Source: Pirellulales bacterium
Lineage (GTDB): Bacteria; Planctomycetota; Planctomycetia; Pirellulales; Thermoguttaceae
Direction: 5' to 3'
Assembly (NCBI GenBank): GCA_016931995.1
Contig: JAFGDS010000070.1
Span: 1 to 64,000 of the forward strand
DNA length: 64,000 nucleotides
The notes under the pieces were generated by a model. It was not told where the DNA came from, ran no database searches, and saw only the letters and a list, made by a program, of their open reading frames with translations. Made by a program: the position numbers and the translations under genes. Positions 28,298 through 37,508 of the stretch are shown in pieces. How positions within the stretch are numbered: the stretch's first letter is position 1; each line of letters starts with the position of its first letter.

Positions 28298-28939
28298 TCA
28301 TTCGATCTTCACCCTGACCGTCGAGGGCGACGGGAAGGGAACGCTGCCGTACGAGCCCAACAGGGTTTCCAGAGGGACCCGGGCGGCGGGACGGCCGGGG
28401 GCTTCGACCACCAGGACGCTGCCGGCGAAGTCGATCCAAGAGCTCTCGCGGTTGCCAAAGACGGTCTCGTAGTGCGTCGTGATGTAGGACATCTCTTCGG
28501 AGAGCTCGGCGCGGCCTTGGTTGTTGGTCCGGGCGGTATTGCCGGTCCGGCTATGACGAATCTGGACCGTCGCGCCGGGCACGGGCTTGCCTGTTCGGGC
28601 GTCGAGAACGAGGATCGGCACGTGGATGACGTGCCAACCGGTCGTGGTGGTGACGTCGGTCCGGCGGGCGGAATACCGTACGCCCTGGTACATGGCCACG
28701 GTGGCCATCAGCCCCACGACGGCCAGCCTCCACCGGCGCAACACGATTCCCACAACCGTCAGGCAAACCGACGCCCCGAGGAAAAACTGAAACGCTCCCA
28801 ACTCCCGCCGCCACGAGATCATGCCCATCAAAAGCGCGCAGGCCGCCGTGAATCCCAGGAGCGTTCGTAGCGTGAATTGAAGCCGGAACCTCGCGGCCGG
28901 CGGAGAGGGGGCGGGTTCTGACGCGGATTCATCGACCAT
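28298..28939 (-). CDS. FTLRTLL-type membrane protein with carboxypeptidase-regulatory-like domain
   Basis: A 213-residue protein. After a Pro/Ala-rich start comes RLQFTLRTLLGFTAACAL, the planctomycete FTLRTLL membrane motif. Three further hydrophobic segments follow to about residue 95. The C-terminal half looks like a beta-sandwich of the carboxypeptidase-regulatory type: VLDARTGKPVPGATVQIRHS, then TNNQGRAELSEEMSY. It is leftward, convergent with the pseudokinase gene. Function is unknown. Confidence 0.65.
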   Translation of the reverse strand: MVDESASEPAPSPPAARFRLQFTLRTLLGFTAACALLMGMISWRRELGAFQFFLGASVCLTVVGIVLRRWRLAVVGLMATVAMYQGVRYSARRTDVTTTTGWHVIHVPILVLDARTGKPVPGATVQIRHSRTGNTARTNNQGRAELSEEMSYITTHYETVFGNRESSWIDFAGSVLVVEAPGRPAARVPLETLLGSYGSVPFPSPSTVRVKIE

Positions 28940-29240
28940 GGAGCCTCACCCTCCCGGGCTCGGGACAGGGACTCATCCTACCATGCCAGGACGGGACCCC
29001 GTCAAGGCACTTGGGCGGTCTGGGGGGGCCCTTGTCAGGTGGGCGGAGCTGGGGTAGGCTGGCTAACTGGCGTTGTTCGCACGTTGCAGGCAGTAGGGTA
29101 GGGCACACTTGCCCCACCGTCTCTGTTGGCTTGGTGGTGGGGCAAGCATGCCCCACCCTACGAAGACTGGTTGCACGGCGGCGTGGCCGCACAGCCGAGG
29201 GCGGCTGTGTCATAAACACTCCCGTTGGTCTTCTCCCACG
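28940..29240. other. Divergent intergenic region upstream of dapL
   Basis: Apart from the family F palindrome no site is evident. It should contain promoters for the leftward FTLRTLL gene and for dapL. Confidence 0.4.
29093..29162. repeat. Family F inverted repeat before dapL
   Basis: Arms reading GTAGGGTAGGGCACACTTGC-CCCACC and GGTGGGGCAAGCATGCCCCACCCTAC-G form a large imperfect palindrome of about 70 bases. It sits about 80 bases upstream of dapL, in the region that must hold its promoter. Confidence 0.7.
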
Positions 29241-30473
29241 ATGAGCGATCCTTACTTCCAGAAGTTGTTTGCCCAGCGGATCGGCGGCGTCGAGTACGGC
29301 AAGGGCACCGAGATCTACAAGTTCGAGAAGATCAAGCGGGCGAAGCGCCGGGCCGTGGCCGAGCACCCCGAGCGGCGGCTGGTGGACTTCGGCATCGGCG
29401 AAAACGACGAGATGGCCGACGCGTCGGTCCGTCGGGTGATGGCGGCCGAGATCGACCGCCCCGAGAACCGCGGTTACGCCGACAACGGCGTCGCCGCGTT
29501 TCGCGAGGCCGTGGCGCGGTTCATGGCCCGGCAGTTCGACGTCTCCCTCGAACCCGCCCACGAAATCAATCACTGTATCGGCTCGAAGACCGCGCTGGCC
29601 ATGCTGCCGGCCGCGTTCATCAACCCGGGCGACGTCACGTTGATGACCGTGCCGGGTTATCCCGTGGCCGGGACGCACACGAAGTACTTTGGCGGCGAGG
29701 TGTACCGGTTGCCGCTGGCGGCCGAGAACGGTTTCTATCCCGATCTGGACGCGATCCCCGCCGACGTCCGCCGCCGGGCGAAGCTCCTGGTGCTCAACTA
29801 CCCCAACAGCCCGACGGGCCAGGTGGCCACGCCCGAGTTCTTCGGCCGCGTCGTCCGTTTTGCCAAAGAGAACGACGTGGTCGTGGTGCAGGACGCGGCC
29901 CATCTTATGCTCACGTACGGCCGGCGGCCGTTGAGCTTCCTGCAAGTGCCCGGGGCGCGGGACGTGGGCGTCGAGGTCCACTCGCTCAGCAAGGGCTGGA
30001 ACATGATCGGCTGGCGGATGGGCTGGGTGTGCGGCAACCGGCGGATCGTCCAGGCGTTTGCCGACGTGAAGGACAACTGCGACTCGGGCCAGTTCATCGC
30101 GATCCAGAAGGCGGCGGCCGCGGCTCTGGATAACGACGAGATTCCGCGATTGACGCGAGATAAGTATCACCGCCGGCTGGTCAAGCTGGTCGAAACGCTC
30201 GGCGCGTGCGGATTCGACTGCAAGATGCCCGGCGGGAGCTACTTTCTCTACGCGCCGAGTCCCGCCGGCGCGGCCGACGGGATCGCGTTCGAGACGGCCG
30301 AGGCCGCCAGCCAATACTTGATCGCCGAGCATTCGATCTCCACCGTGCCCTGGGACGACGCGGGCCGGTTCCTCCGCTTTTCCGTCACCTACGAAGCCGC
30401 CGACGAAGCCGCGGAAGACGTGCTGATGGCCGAAACCCGCCGACGGCTGCAACAAGCGGCACTGACGTTCTGA
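29241..30473 (+). CDS. dapL: LL-diaminopimelate aminotransferase
   Basis: A 410-residue class I/II PLP aminotransferase. DapL converts tetrahydrodipicolinate directly to LL-diaminopimelate, bypassing succinylated intermediates, for lysine and peptidoglycan synthesis. ATG 29241 gives MSDPYFQKLFAQRIGG. Seen: YADNGVAAFREAVARFM, LVLNYPNSPTGQVA, QDAAHLMLTYG and the PLP lysine in HSLSKGWNMIGWRMGW. Length matches the family. In planctomycetes dapL is the usual DAP route, though other dap genes are not nearby. A related aminotransferase of the alaC or ybdL group is the main alternative. Confidence 0.85.
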   Translation: MSDPYFQKLFAQRIGGVEYGKGTEIYKFEKIKRAKRRAVAEHPERRLVDFGIGENDEMADASVRRVMAAEIDRPENRGYADNGVAAFREAVARFMARQFDVSLEPAHEINHCIGSKTALAMLPAAFINPGDVTLMTVPGYPVAGTHTKYFGGEVYRLPLAAENGFYPDLDAIPADVRRRAKLLVLNYPNSPTGQVATPEFFGRVVRFAKENDVVVVQDAAHLMLTYGRRPLSFLQVPGARDVGVEVHSLSKGWNMIGWRMGWVCGNRRIVQAFADVKDNCDSGQFIAIQKAAAAALDNDEIPRLTRDKYHRRLVKLVETLGACGFDCKMPGGSYFLYAPSPAGAADGIAFETAEAASQYLIAEHSISTVPWDDAGRFLRFSVTYEAADEAAEDVLMAETRRRLQQAALTF

Positions 30474-30520
30474 ACCCCATAGGTCGGACTCTGCCATCAT
30501 CACATCCCCTGAGGAAGAAA

Positions 30521-30593
30521 CGTCATGCTGAGCGAAGCGAAGCATCTGGCTGCTCCCGTCGCGACAGAGATCCTTCGCTGCGTTCAGGATGAC
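30521..30593. repeat. Family D 73-bp inverted-repeat element, copy 1
   Basis: Ends GTCATGCTGAGCGAAGCGAA and TCGC-GTTCAGGATGAC are near-perfect inverted repeats of about 26 bases around a variable centre. Related copies occur at 31603-31674 and 36958-37030. Confidence 0.85.
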
Positions 30594-30655
30594 GTCCGAG
30601 GGCTGGCCTAACGGCACGGCAAATTGACATTCGTGACCCCGTGAGCGTCGCCATC

Positions 30656-31540
30656 ATGTCCACCGCCACGCCGCTTCTAGGGCCCGAGTTGCTCGCCCGG
30701 CTCGAAAAAATGGAGCTGGTCAGCCGGAAGATCTTCCGGGGACGGATGAAGGGCGAGCGGCGGAGCCGGCGCAAGGGGCAGAGCGTCGAGTTCGCCGATT
30801 TCCGCAACTACGTGCCCGGCGACGATCTGCGGTTCATCGACTGGAACACCTACGCCCGGCTCGATCGGCTCTTCCTCAAGATGTTCCTCGAGGAGGAAGA
30901 CCTGCACTTCTACGCCCTCGTCGACGCTAGCGAGTCGATGGACTTCGGTAACCCGACCAAGCTGGACTACGCGAAGCAACTGGCCGCGGCGCTGGGATTC
31001 GTGGGCCTGGTGCGGGGCGACCGGGTGAAGATCGAGACGCTGGGCCAGCCGCCCGGCCGGTCGCCCGTCTTCCGCGGACGCCGCGGCCTGTGGCCCATGC
31101 TCGACCACGTCGGCGGCTTCGCCCCCGGCGAGACCACGCCGCTGGCCCAGGGTGTGAAGAACTTCTGCCTTCGCAACTCGGGCAAGGGCATCGTCGTCTT
31201 GATGAGCGACCTGATGGACAAGGCGGGATTCGAGGGGGCGCTGCGCTACCTAGTCGCGCAAGAGATGGACGTCTACGTGGTCCACGTCCTGTCGGCCGAG
31301 GAGCTCGAGCCCGACTTGCAGGGCGACCTGCGGTTGGTGGATTGCGAGGACGCCGACGTGGCCGAGGTGACCGTGAGCGCGGCGCTTATGGCCCGATATA
31401 AACGCACGCTGGCCGGCTTCATCGAGTCGGCCCGCGACTTTTGCACCCGCCGCGGCATGGCGTACCTGTTGGCCAAGAACGAGATCCCGCTGGAGACGCT
31501 GATCACCGACTACCTTGCCCGGCGGGGGCTCGTGCGGTGA
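30656..31540 (+). CDS. DUF58 domain protein
   Basis: A 294-residue protein of the DUF58 family, which has a vWA-like fold and usually works with MoxR AAA+ ATPases. ATG 30656 is chosen; a GTG at 30641 is possible. Seen: FRGRMKGERRSRRKGQSVEF, then the DUF58 signature NYVPGDDLRFIDWNTYARLD near residue 52, and a metal-site-like DASESMDFG (DxSxS). No MoxR gene is present in the window. A vWA/BatA-like gene follows about 2.5 kb downstream, separated by repeats and a beta-helix gene. Confidence 0.9.
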   Translation: MSTATPLLGPELLARLEKMELVSRKIFRGRMKGERRSRRKGQSVEFADFRNYVPGDDLRFIDWNTYARLDRLFLKMFLEEEDLHFYALVDASESMDFGNPTKLDYAKQLAAALGFVGLVRGDRVKIETLGQPPGRSPVFRGRRGLWPMLDHVGGFAPGETTPLAQGVKNFCLRNSGKGIVVLMSDLMDKAGFEGALRYLVAQEMDVYVVHVLSAEELEPDLQGDLRLVDCEDADVAEVTVSAALMARYKRTLAGFIESARDFCTRRGMAYLLAKNEIPLETLITDYLARRGLVR

Positions 31541-31602
31541 GAGGGAGAATTGAAATTCACCACGGAGACACGGAGAGCCCATCGCAGGACCTTGCCGAAA
31601 CG

Positions 31603-31674
31603 GTCATGCTGAGCGAAGCGAAGCATCTCAATTCGTGCGATGCGGGCGAGATCCTTCGCGGCGCTCAGGATGAC
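31603..31674. repeat. Family D inverted-repeat element, copy 2
   Basis: Same ends as copy 1 (GTCATGCTGAGCGAAGCGAA and GCTCAGGATGAC) with a different centre. A family B pair follows immediately. Confidence 0.85.
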
Positions 31675-31684
31675 GCGCGTGTGC

Positions 31685-31740
31685 CACTGGCTCTGCCAGT
31701 GCGTGAATGCCGGCATCGCACGGCACTGGCAAAGCCAGTG
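31685..31740. repeat. Family B inverted pair
   Basis: CACTGGCTCTGCCAGTG (31685-31701) and CACTGGCAAAGCCAGTG (31724-31740) flank a 22-base spacer containing GAATGCCGGCAT. The outer flanks are GTGC and GGCAC. Confidence 0.85.
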
Positions 31741-31814
31741 GCACCCAATGGGCATGAACATGCGGGAAGAGGCGTTGGAGCCTATCTTGTTCTCTTTTTG
31801 CCGGAGATTGACCA

Positions 31815-34034
31815 ATGAACGCCGTGCGATGCGCTCATCTGAATCGCGTTTTTTGGCTTCTCAGGGTGGTCCTCAGCCTGGGGTTGGTTCTTGTCGGTCT
31901 CGTTTTTTGCGCCGACGCCGCGCCGGACGTGCTGTATGTGGCCACGGATGGCTCGGACGCGTGGAGCGGCACGCTGGCCCAGGCTAATGAAGACAAGAGC
32001 GACGGTCCGTTTGCCTCGCTTGCGCGCGCCCGCGACGAGATCCGGCGACGAAAGAAGGACCAGACGCTCTCGAAGGACGGCGCCACGGTGATCGTCCGTG
32101 GCGGCACGTATGAGTTGACCGAAACCCTCGAACTTTCGGCCGAAGACGCGGGCTCCGAGAGCGGGCCGATCGAATACCGCGCCGCGCCGGGCGAGGAAGT
32201 GCGGATCTCCGGCGGGCGGCGAATCACGGGTTTCACGCCAGTCACCGACTCGGCGATCCTCGCGCGGTTGGACGAGGCGGCCCGAGGCGAGGTCCTCCAG
32301 GCCGACCTCAAAGCCCAGGGGGTCACCGCGTTCGGCACGGCGGGCGACGGCGGCTTGCGGCTTTTCTTCGCCGGAGAGCCCATGACGCTGGCCCGCTGGC
32401 CCAACGAGGGTTTCGTCAACATCGTGGACGTGATGAAGACCGATCCGGTGGACGTCCGCGGCACGAAGGGCGACAAGGTCGGCAAGTTCCTCTACGACGG
32501 CGACCGGCCGCGGCGCTGGATCGGCGAGAAAGACCCTTGGCTGCACGGCTACTGGTTCTGGGACTGGTCGGACGAGCGGCAACGGATCGAATCGATCGAT
32601 CCAGACAAACGCGCGATCGCGATTGCCCCGCCCTATCACACCTACGGCTATCGCAAGGGCCAGTGGTATTACGCCCTGAATCTCCTAAGCGAACTGGACG
32701 CGCCGGGCGAATGGTACCTCGACCGCGAGACCGGTGTGCTCTACTTCTGGCCTCCCGAGCCGATCGACGCCGCGAAGACCGCCGTCTCCGTACTGGACCG
32801 GCTGCTCGTGATGCGGGACGTGGAGCACGCGACGTTCCGCGACATGACGTTCGAGGCGGCTCGCGGCGCGGCCGTCACCATCGAGCGAGGCAAGGCCAAT
32901 CGAATTGCGCAATGCACGCTCCGCAATCTGGGCGGCCTGGCCGTGGCGGTCGAGGGCGGAACGGACCACGGCGTGGAAGACTGTACGCTCTATCACCTTG
33001 CCCGCGGCGGCATCCGGCTCGCCGGCGGCGATCGGGTGTCGCTTACGCCCGCCGGCCATTGGGCCGTCGGCAACGAAATCCACGACTACGGCCAGTGGCA
33101 GCGGATGTACGCGGGGGCGATCTCCCTGGAGGGCGTCGGCCAACGGGTGGAGAACAACCTGATCCATTCCGCCCCGCACACGGCCATCTTCTTCTCCGGA
33201 AACGACCACCGGATCGAGCGCAATGAGATCCACCACGTGTGTCTGGAGTCGAACGACGCGGGCGCCATCTATGCCGGTCGCGACTGGACGATGCGCGGCA
33301 CGGTCGTGCGGCACAACTTCCTCCACGATATCACCGGTTTTCGCGACCAGGGCTGCGTCGGCGTGTATCTCGACGACATGTTCTGCGGGACCCAGATCGT
33401 CGGCAACGTCTTTTGCCGGGTCACCCGCGCGGCCTTCATCGGCGGAGGGCGCGACGTCTTGATCGAAAACAACATCTTCGTGGACTGCGATCCGGCCCTG
33501 CACGTCGACGCCCGGGCGCAGGGCTGGGCCGCCGATAGCGTGGACATGACGATGAAGGAGCGTCTGGCGGCCGTGCCCTACGCGAAACCGCCGTGGTCGA
33601 AGCGTTATCCCGAGTTGGTCGGCATCCTCCAGGACGAGCCCGCCGCGCCGAAGGGCAACGTCATCGCCCGCAACGTCCGTGTCGGCGGCCGCTGGGACGG
33701 CGTCGAGGATCGGGCCCGACGCTACCTGACAATGAAGGACAACTTGATTGGCGTGGATCCCGGATTCGTCGACGCGGCCAAGATGGATTTCCGGCTCCGC
33801 CCGGATTCGCCGATTCACGCCAAATTGCCCGAATTCGAACCGATTCCGTTTGACCAGATCGGCCTGAGACGCAAGAACTCGGCCGCACGGCACTGGCAAA
33901 GCCAGTGGCACTCAATCACGACGGCTTCGTTTTCGTGTATTTCGCGTCTTTCGTGGTTCCTCCCTTTTATATTGTCTTTATCCTCCGTGGTGACCTCGAT
34001 TTCCTTTTGTTCTGAGTGCGACGGATGGGCCTGA
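31815..34034 (+). CDS. Secreted right-handed beta-helix protein with repeat-derived C-terminus
   Basis: A 739-residue exported protein. The signal peptide is LLRVVLSLGLVLVGLVFCADA. The mature start, YVATDGSDAWSGTLAQANED, is typical of secreted beta-helix proteins such as pectate-lyase-like enzymes. It continues with GPFASLARARDEI and GATVIVRGGTYEL. Residues about 340-560 contain beta-helix coils (ATFRDMTFEAARGAAVTIE, DHRIERNEIHHVCLESNDAG, VRHNFLHDITGF). It is probably carbohydrate-active, substrate unknown. The last 45 or so residues (AARHWQSQWHS onward) are translation of a family B palindrome and following sequence, so the native stop appears to have been lost. The stop overlaps the start of the next gene by 10 bases. 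Confidence 0.8.
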   Translation: MNAVRCAHLNRVFWLLRVVLSLGLVLVGLVFCADAAPDVLYVATDGSDAWSGTLAQANEDKSDGPFASLARARDEIRRRKKDQTLSKDGATVIVRGGTYELTETLELSAEDAGSESGPIEYRAAPGEEVRISGGRRITGFTPVTDSAILARLDEAARGEVLQADLKAQGVTAFGTAGDGGLRLFFAGEPMTLARWPNEGFVNIVDVMKTDPVDVRGTKGDKVGKFLYDGDRPRRWIGEKDPWLHGYWFWDWSDERQRIESIDPDKRAIAIAPPYHTYGYRKGQWYYALNLLSELDAPGEWYLDRETGVLYFWPPEPIDAAKTAVSVLDRLLVMRDVEHATFRDMTFEAARGAAVTIERGKANRIAQCTLRNLGGLAVAVEGGTDHGVEDCTLYHLARGGIRLAGGDRVSLTPAGHWAVGNEIHDYGQWQRMYAGAISLEGVGQRVENNLIHSAPHTAIFFSGNDHRIERNEIHHVCLESNDAGAIYAGRDWTMRGTVVRHNFLHDITGFRDQGCVGVYLDDMFCGTQIVGNVFCRVTRAAFIGGGRDVLIENNIFVDCDPALHVDARAQGWAADSVDMTMKERLAAVPYAKPPWSKRYPELVGILQDEPAAPKGNVIARNVRVGGRWDGVEDRARRYLTMKDNLIGVDPGFVDAAKMDFRLRPDSPIHAKLPEFEPIPFDQIGLRRKNSAARHWQSQWHSITTASFSCISRLSWFLPFILSLSSVVTSISFCSECDGWA
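33891..33907. repeat. Family B palindrome inside the beta-helix coding region
   Basis: CACTGGCAAAGCCAGTG is read in frame as part of ARHWQSQWH near the C-terminus of the upstream protein. Confidence 0.85.
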
Positions 34035-35992
34035 GCTGGATCAACATGCTCTCGTGGTGGCAATGGGCGATCCTGGCGGCGGTGCCGCCGGCGATCGTCG
34101 TGCTGTACTTCCTCAAGCTGAAGCGCCGGCCGGTCGAGGTGCCCAGCACGTACCTCTGGCTCCGTTCGATCGAGGACCTGCACGTCAACAGCATCTGGCA
34201 GCGCCTGCGCAAGAATCTGCTTCTGTTCCTTCAATTGCTGCTGGTGGCCCTGTTGATCGTGGCGCTGACCAGCCCGGGCTGGCGGGGGCAGCGTCTTTCG
34301 GGCGACCGGTTCATCTTCCTGGTGGACAACTCGGCCAGCATGACGGCCGACGACGTCGAGCCCAGCCGCCTGGACGAGGCCAAACGCCGCGCCGTGCAAT
34401 TGATCGAGGCGATGCAGTCCGGCGACGCCGCCATGGTGATCAGCTTCGCCGACGCGGCGCGGATCGAGCAGGATTTCACGGGCAACCGGCGTCTGCTGAC
34501 CCGGGCGGTGGAGGGCATCCAGCCGACCAACCGATCCACGGCGCTGGGCGACGCCCTCAAGATGGCTGCGGCCTTGGCCAATCCCGGCCGCAGCGCCTAC
34601 GACATCACCGACACCCAGGTGGCCGAAGCCCTGCCGGCGACGATCTACCTCTTGAGCGACGGCAAGTTCCCCGACGTGACCGGCTTCTCGCTCGGCAATC
34701 TGACGCCCGTCTACGTTCCCATCGGCGAAGCAAAACCGGCCAACGTGGGCATTGTCGCCTTCACGATCCGCGCGCTGGAGTCGCGGCCCGAGGCCCTGCA
34801 GGCGTTCGCCCGGCTGGAGAATTTCGGGGCCGACGAGGTTCGCGTGGAGGCGGTGCTCCGCCACGACGGCAAACTGCTCAACGCCACGACGCTCGAACTG
34901 CCCGGCGGACAAGCCCGCGGCGTGGCCTTCGACCTGGGCACGATCAACGCGGGCGCGCTGGCGCTGGAGATCCGGCCGGACGACGCGCTGGCCGTGGACA
35001 ACACGGCCTGGGTGGCCGTCAACCCACCCCGCCAGGCCGAGGTCCTCCTGATCACGCCGGGCAACCGGCCGCTCGAGCTGGGCCTTTCCACCGAGGGGGC
35101 CGCCAAGCTGGCCAAGCTCACCGTCCAGCCGCCCTCGTATCTCAAAACGAAGGCCTACGCGACCGCCGCCGACGCCGGGCGGTACGACCTCGTGATCTAC
35201 GACCGCTGCGCGCCGGAGACGATGCCGCAGGCGAACACCTGGTTCCTCGGCGTCGTGCCCCCCGGTGGCGAGTGGAAGGCCGAGGCCACCGTCGACGTGC
35301 CCAAGATCATCGACATCGACCTAGCCCATCCGATCATGCAGTGGATTGCCCTGGATGACGTGATTTTGTACGAGGGCACGCCGCTGGCGCCGCCGCCGGG
35401 CGGAAGCGTGCTGGTCGATAGCAAAATGGGGCCCATGCTGGTCGTCGCGCCGCGGCAAGGCTTCGAGGACATGGTGCAGGGCTTCCTGCTGGTCGAGGAC
35501 GTGGACGACCAGACGTACATCCGCACCACTTGGCCCATTCGCCCCAGCTTTCCCGTCTTCCTGTTCAATTTGCTTGCCTACTTCGGCGGCGGTCCGGAGG
35601 TCTTGGCCCAGGGTAGCCTTCGACCGGGCCAGCCGGTGATGCTCGAGACGCAGGATCCGAAGAAAGGTCTTTCGGTCGTTGCGCCGGACGGAAAAACGAG
35701 CCTTCTTGAACAGTCGCGGCCAGGCAAGTACAACTTCACCGACACCGACAAGCTGGGGGTGTATGAGGTCCGCACGGGCGGGAAGCTGCAGGAGCGGTTC
35801 ACCGTGAATCTGTTTGATCCGGCGGAAAGCGACCTGGCGCCCCGCGCGAGCTTCGATGTTGGCCCGGTCGAGGTTGCCGGACAAACGGGTTGGGAGGACG
35901 TCCGGCGCGAGCTTTGGCGTTGGCTGGTGTTGGCGGGGCTAGGCGTTTTGCTCGTGGAGTGGTATATCTACGGGCATCGCGTCTCGTTGTGA
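34025..35992 (+). CDS. BatA-like membrane protein with vWA domain
   Basis: A 655-residue membrane protein (ATG 34025; GTG 34016 is an alternative). The N-terminal BatA-type segment holds two spans (WAILAAVPPAIVVLYFLKLK and LLLFLQLLLVALLIVALTSP). A vWA domain follows with the metal-site motif DNSASM (DxSxS) near residue 105 and LLSDGKFPDV. The remaining 350 residues include beta domains and a C-terminal span (WRWLVLAGLGVLLVEWYIYG). Such proteins couple with DUF58 and MoxR partners in envelope maturation or stress systems. Here the DUF58 gene lies upstream, with the beta-helix gene in between. Confidence 0.87.
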   Translation: MGLSWINMLSWWQWAILAAVPPAIVVLYFLKLKRRPVEVPSTYLWLRSIEDLHVNSIWQRLRKNLLLFLQLLLVALLIVALTSPGWRGQRLSGDRFIFLVDNSASMTADDVEPSRLDEAKRRAVQLIEAMQSGDAAMVISFADAARIEQDFTGNRRLLTRAVEGIQPTNRSTALGDALKMAAALANPGRSAYDITDTQVAEALPATIYLLSDGKFPDVTGFSLGNLTPVYVPIGEAKPANVGIVAFTIRALESRPEALQAFARLENFGADEVRVEAVLRHDGKLLNATTLELPGGQARGVAFDLGTINAGALALEIRPDDALAVDNTAWVAVNPPRQAEVLLITPGNRPLELGLSTEGAAKLAKLTVQPPSYLKTKAYATAADAGRYDLVIYDRCAPETMPQANTWFLGVVPPGGEWKAEATVDVPKIIDIDLAHPIMQWIALDDVILYEGTPLAPPPGGSVLVDSKMGPMLVVAPRQGFEDMVQGFLLVEDVDDQTYIRTTWPIRPSFPVFLFNLLAYFGGGPEVLAQGSLRPGQPVMLETQDPKKGLSVVAPDGKTSLLEQSRPGKYNFTDTDKLGVYEVRTGGKLQERFTVNLFDPAESDLAPRASFDVGPVEVAGQTGWEDVRRELWRWLVLAGLGVLLVEWYIYGHRVSL

Positions 35993-36059
35993 CCTGGGGG
36001 CGCCCGTCGCTCTGCCGCCGTCCGTTTGCCCTGCTTTGTTCCCATCTGGGGACCGCTCC

Positions 36060-36797
36060 ATGGTGAAGCTTTCTCCTCCCCGCCGTCGAGACGAGCGACG
36101 CCGCCAGCGGGCCCGGCGAAACGTCATCAACCGCCTGCTCGAACACCGGTTGATCAAGCGAGTCAGCTACGAGAAGTACCGCGAGAAGGTTCGCCACGTG
36201 TACGACGGGCCGCAGGGAGCCCTGCTGGCCACGTGCAGCCTCCTTTCGCTGCACACGCCGCTGGGCGAGCGGCTGTTTCGCGAACGAAAATTTGACCTCC
36301 GCGGCGTCCGGCGGATCCTCGACGTCGGCAGCGGGGCGGGGCAGCTCGCCAAGCACCTACTGAAGTACGCGGATCCCGAGGCCACGATCACGTGCTTCGA
36401 CCTGTCGCACGAGATGCTCCGCCGCGCCCGCACGAGGCTCAAAAACGCGCGGCCCCGCTACCTTGCCGCCGACCTCACGCGGCTTCCGTTTCCCGACGGC
36501 GCGTTCGACTGCGTCACCTGCGGGTACGTTCTGGAGCACCTGCCCGATCCGCGCGACGGGCTGCGCGAGCTCGCCCGCGTCATGATGCCCGGCGCGAGGA
36601 TGCTCCTTCTGACCACCGAAGACAACTTCGGCGGCGCGTGGACGAGCCGGATGTGGTGCTGCCGCACCTACAACCGCCGCGAGCTGGCCGAGATTTGTCG
36701 CGGGTTGGGCCTCGACTGGTCCACCGAACTCTGGTTCACCCGCATGCACAAGGTCTTCCGCGCCGGCGGCATCTGCGTCGAGATCTTGCGGCGGTGA
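36060..36797 (+). CDS. Class I SAM-dependent methyltransferase
   Basis: A 245-residue enzyme. After a basic N-terminus, the SAM-binding motif I is ILDVGSGAGQLAKHLLKY near residue 85. Motif II is ITCFDLSHEMLRRAR and the motif III region is ADLTRLPFPDGAFDCVTCGY, followed by VLEHLPDPRDGLRELARVM, as in UbiE/COQ5-like methyltransferases. Substrate is unknown. It starts 67 bases after the vWA gene on the same strand. Confidence 0.88.
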   Translation: MVKLSPPRRRDERRRQRARRNVINRLLEHRLIKRVSYEKYREKVRHVYDGPQGALLATCSLLSLHTPLGERLFRERKFDLRGVRRILDVGSGAGQLAKHLLKYADPEATITCFDLSHEMLRRARTRLKNARPRYLAADLTRLPFPDGAFDCVTCGYVLEHLPDPRDGLRELARVMMPGARMLLLTTEDNFGGAWTSRMWCCRTYNRRELAEICRGLGLDWSTELWFTRMHKVFRAGGICVEILRR

Positions 36798-37508
36798 GCT
36801 GTCTGATTGGCCCAGCAGGGTAGCCCAGATCACCGGGTGCCATGCCTTGCTGAGAACCTATCCGAGAACCCTATTATACAAAATCCGAAACCCGGGGCCT
36901 TGACCCACGGGCGGTTATGGGTGACCCCTTTTCGTCCGCTTTTCGTCCGGACCCGACGGACATGCTGAGCGAAGCGAAGCATCTGAACTGCTTTGACGCT
37001 GACGAGATCCTTCGCTTCGCTCAGGATGACGCGTGGTCAGGCACGCGTTTTGGGATGGGCTCCAAGGCCATCCGCGTTCATCCGCGGTTCCCTTCATTCT
37101 CCCTTATGCCACCCGATCGAAGGGGACGCAAAAGGAGGGTCCTTTTGCGCGATTTGGCGCACACCGTCATTGCCAGAATGGGAGATCAAGCCTACGATGA
37201 TAGTTAGGCGGGCGGTGTTTGTCGGCGCACCCGTCCGCTGGCGAGCCGGCGGCAGTGGAGGTGCGCCGCCGGTGGTCGCCCTTTTCGGAGGCGTTGGGTC
37301 GGTTCCGCGATCCACCCCCGACCTGTCGGACAAGGTTCACGCTTCTCGGCTGCGCCGAGGGGCTGATCTCGCGGAACCCGCCTGGAGGCGCATTTCAAGC
37401 GGGGAGCACGGGCCAGAGTTCGTCTGCAAGCAGGGTATGGTCCGTCGCCGGACAATCGGCCGCGCGGCTTCGCGGGCCCGTCCGGTCTTTTTGGGGGGAA
37501 TCCTAACC
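36798..37508. other. Long intergenic region with family D repeat
   Basis: No gene was recognised in about 700 bases. A short AT-rich patch lies at 36868-36885 (CCCTATTATACAAAATCC), which may be promoter-like. A family D element follows at 36958-37030. The ribosome binding site of the DUF1559 gene (GGGGGAA) ends the region. Confidence 0.4.
36958..37030. repeat. Family D inverted-repeat element, copy 3
   Basis: Arms ATGCTGAGCGAAGCGAAGC and CTTCGCTTCGCTCAGGAT pair almost perfectly around a variable centre. This is the most symmetric of the three copies. Confidence 0.85.
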
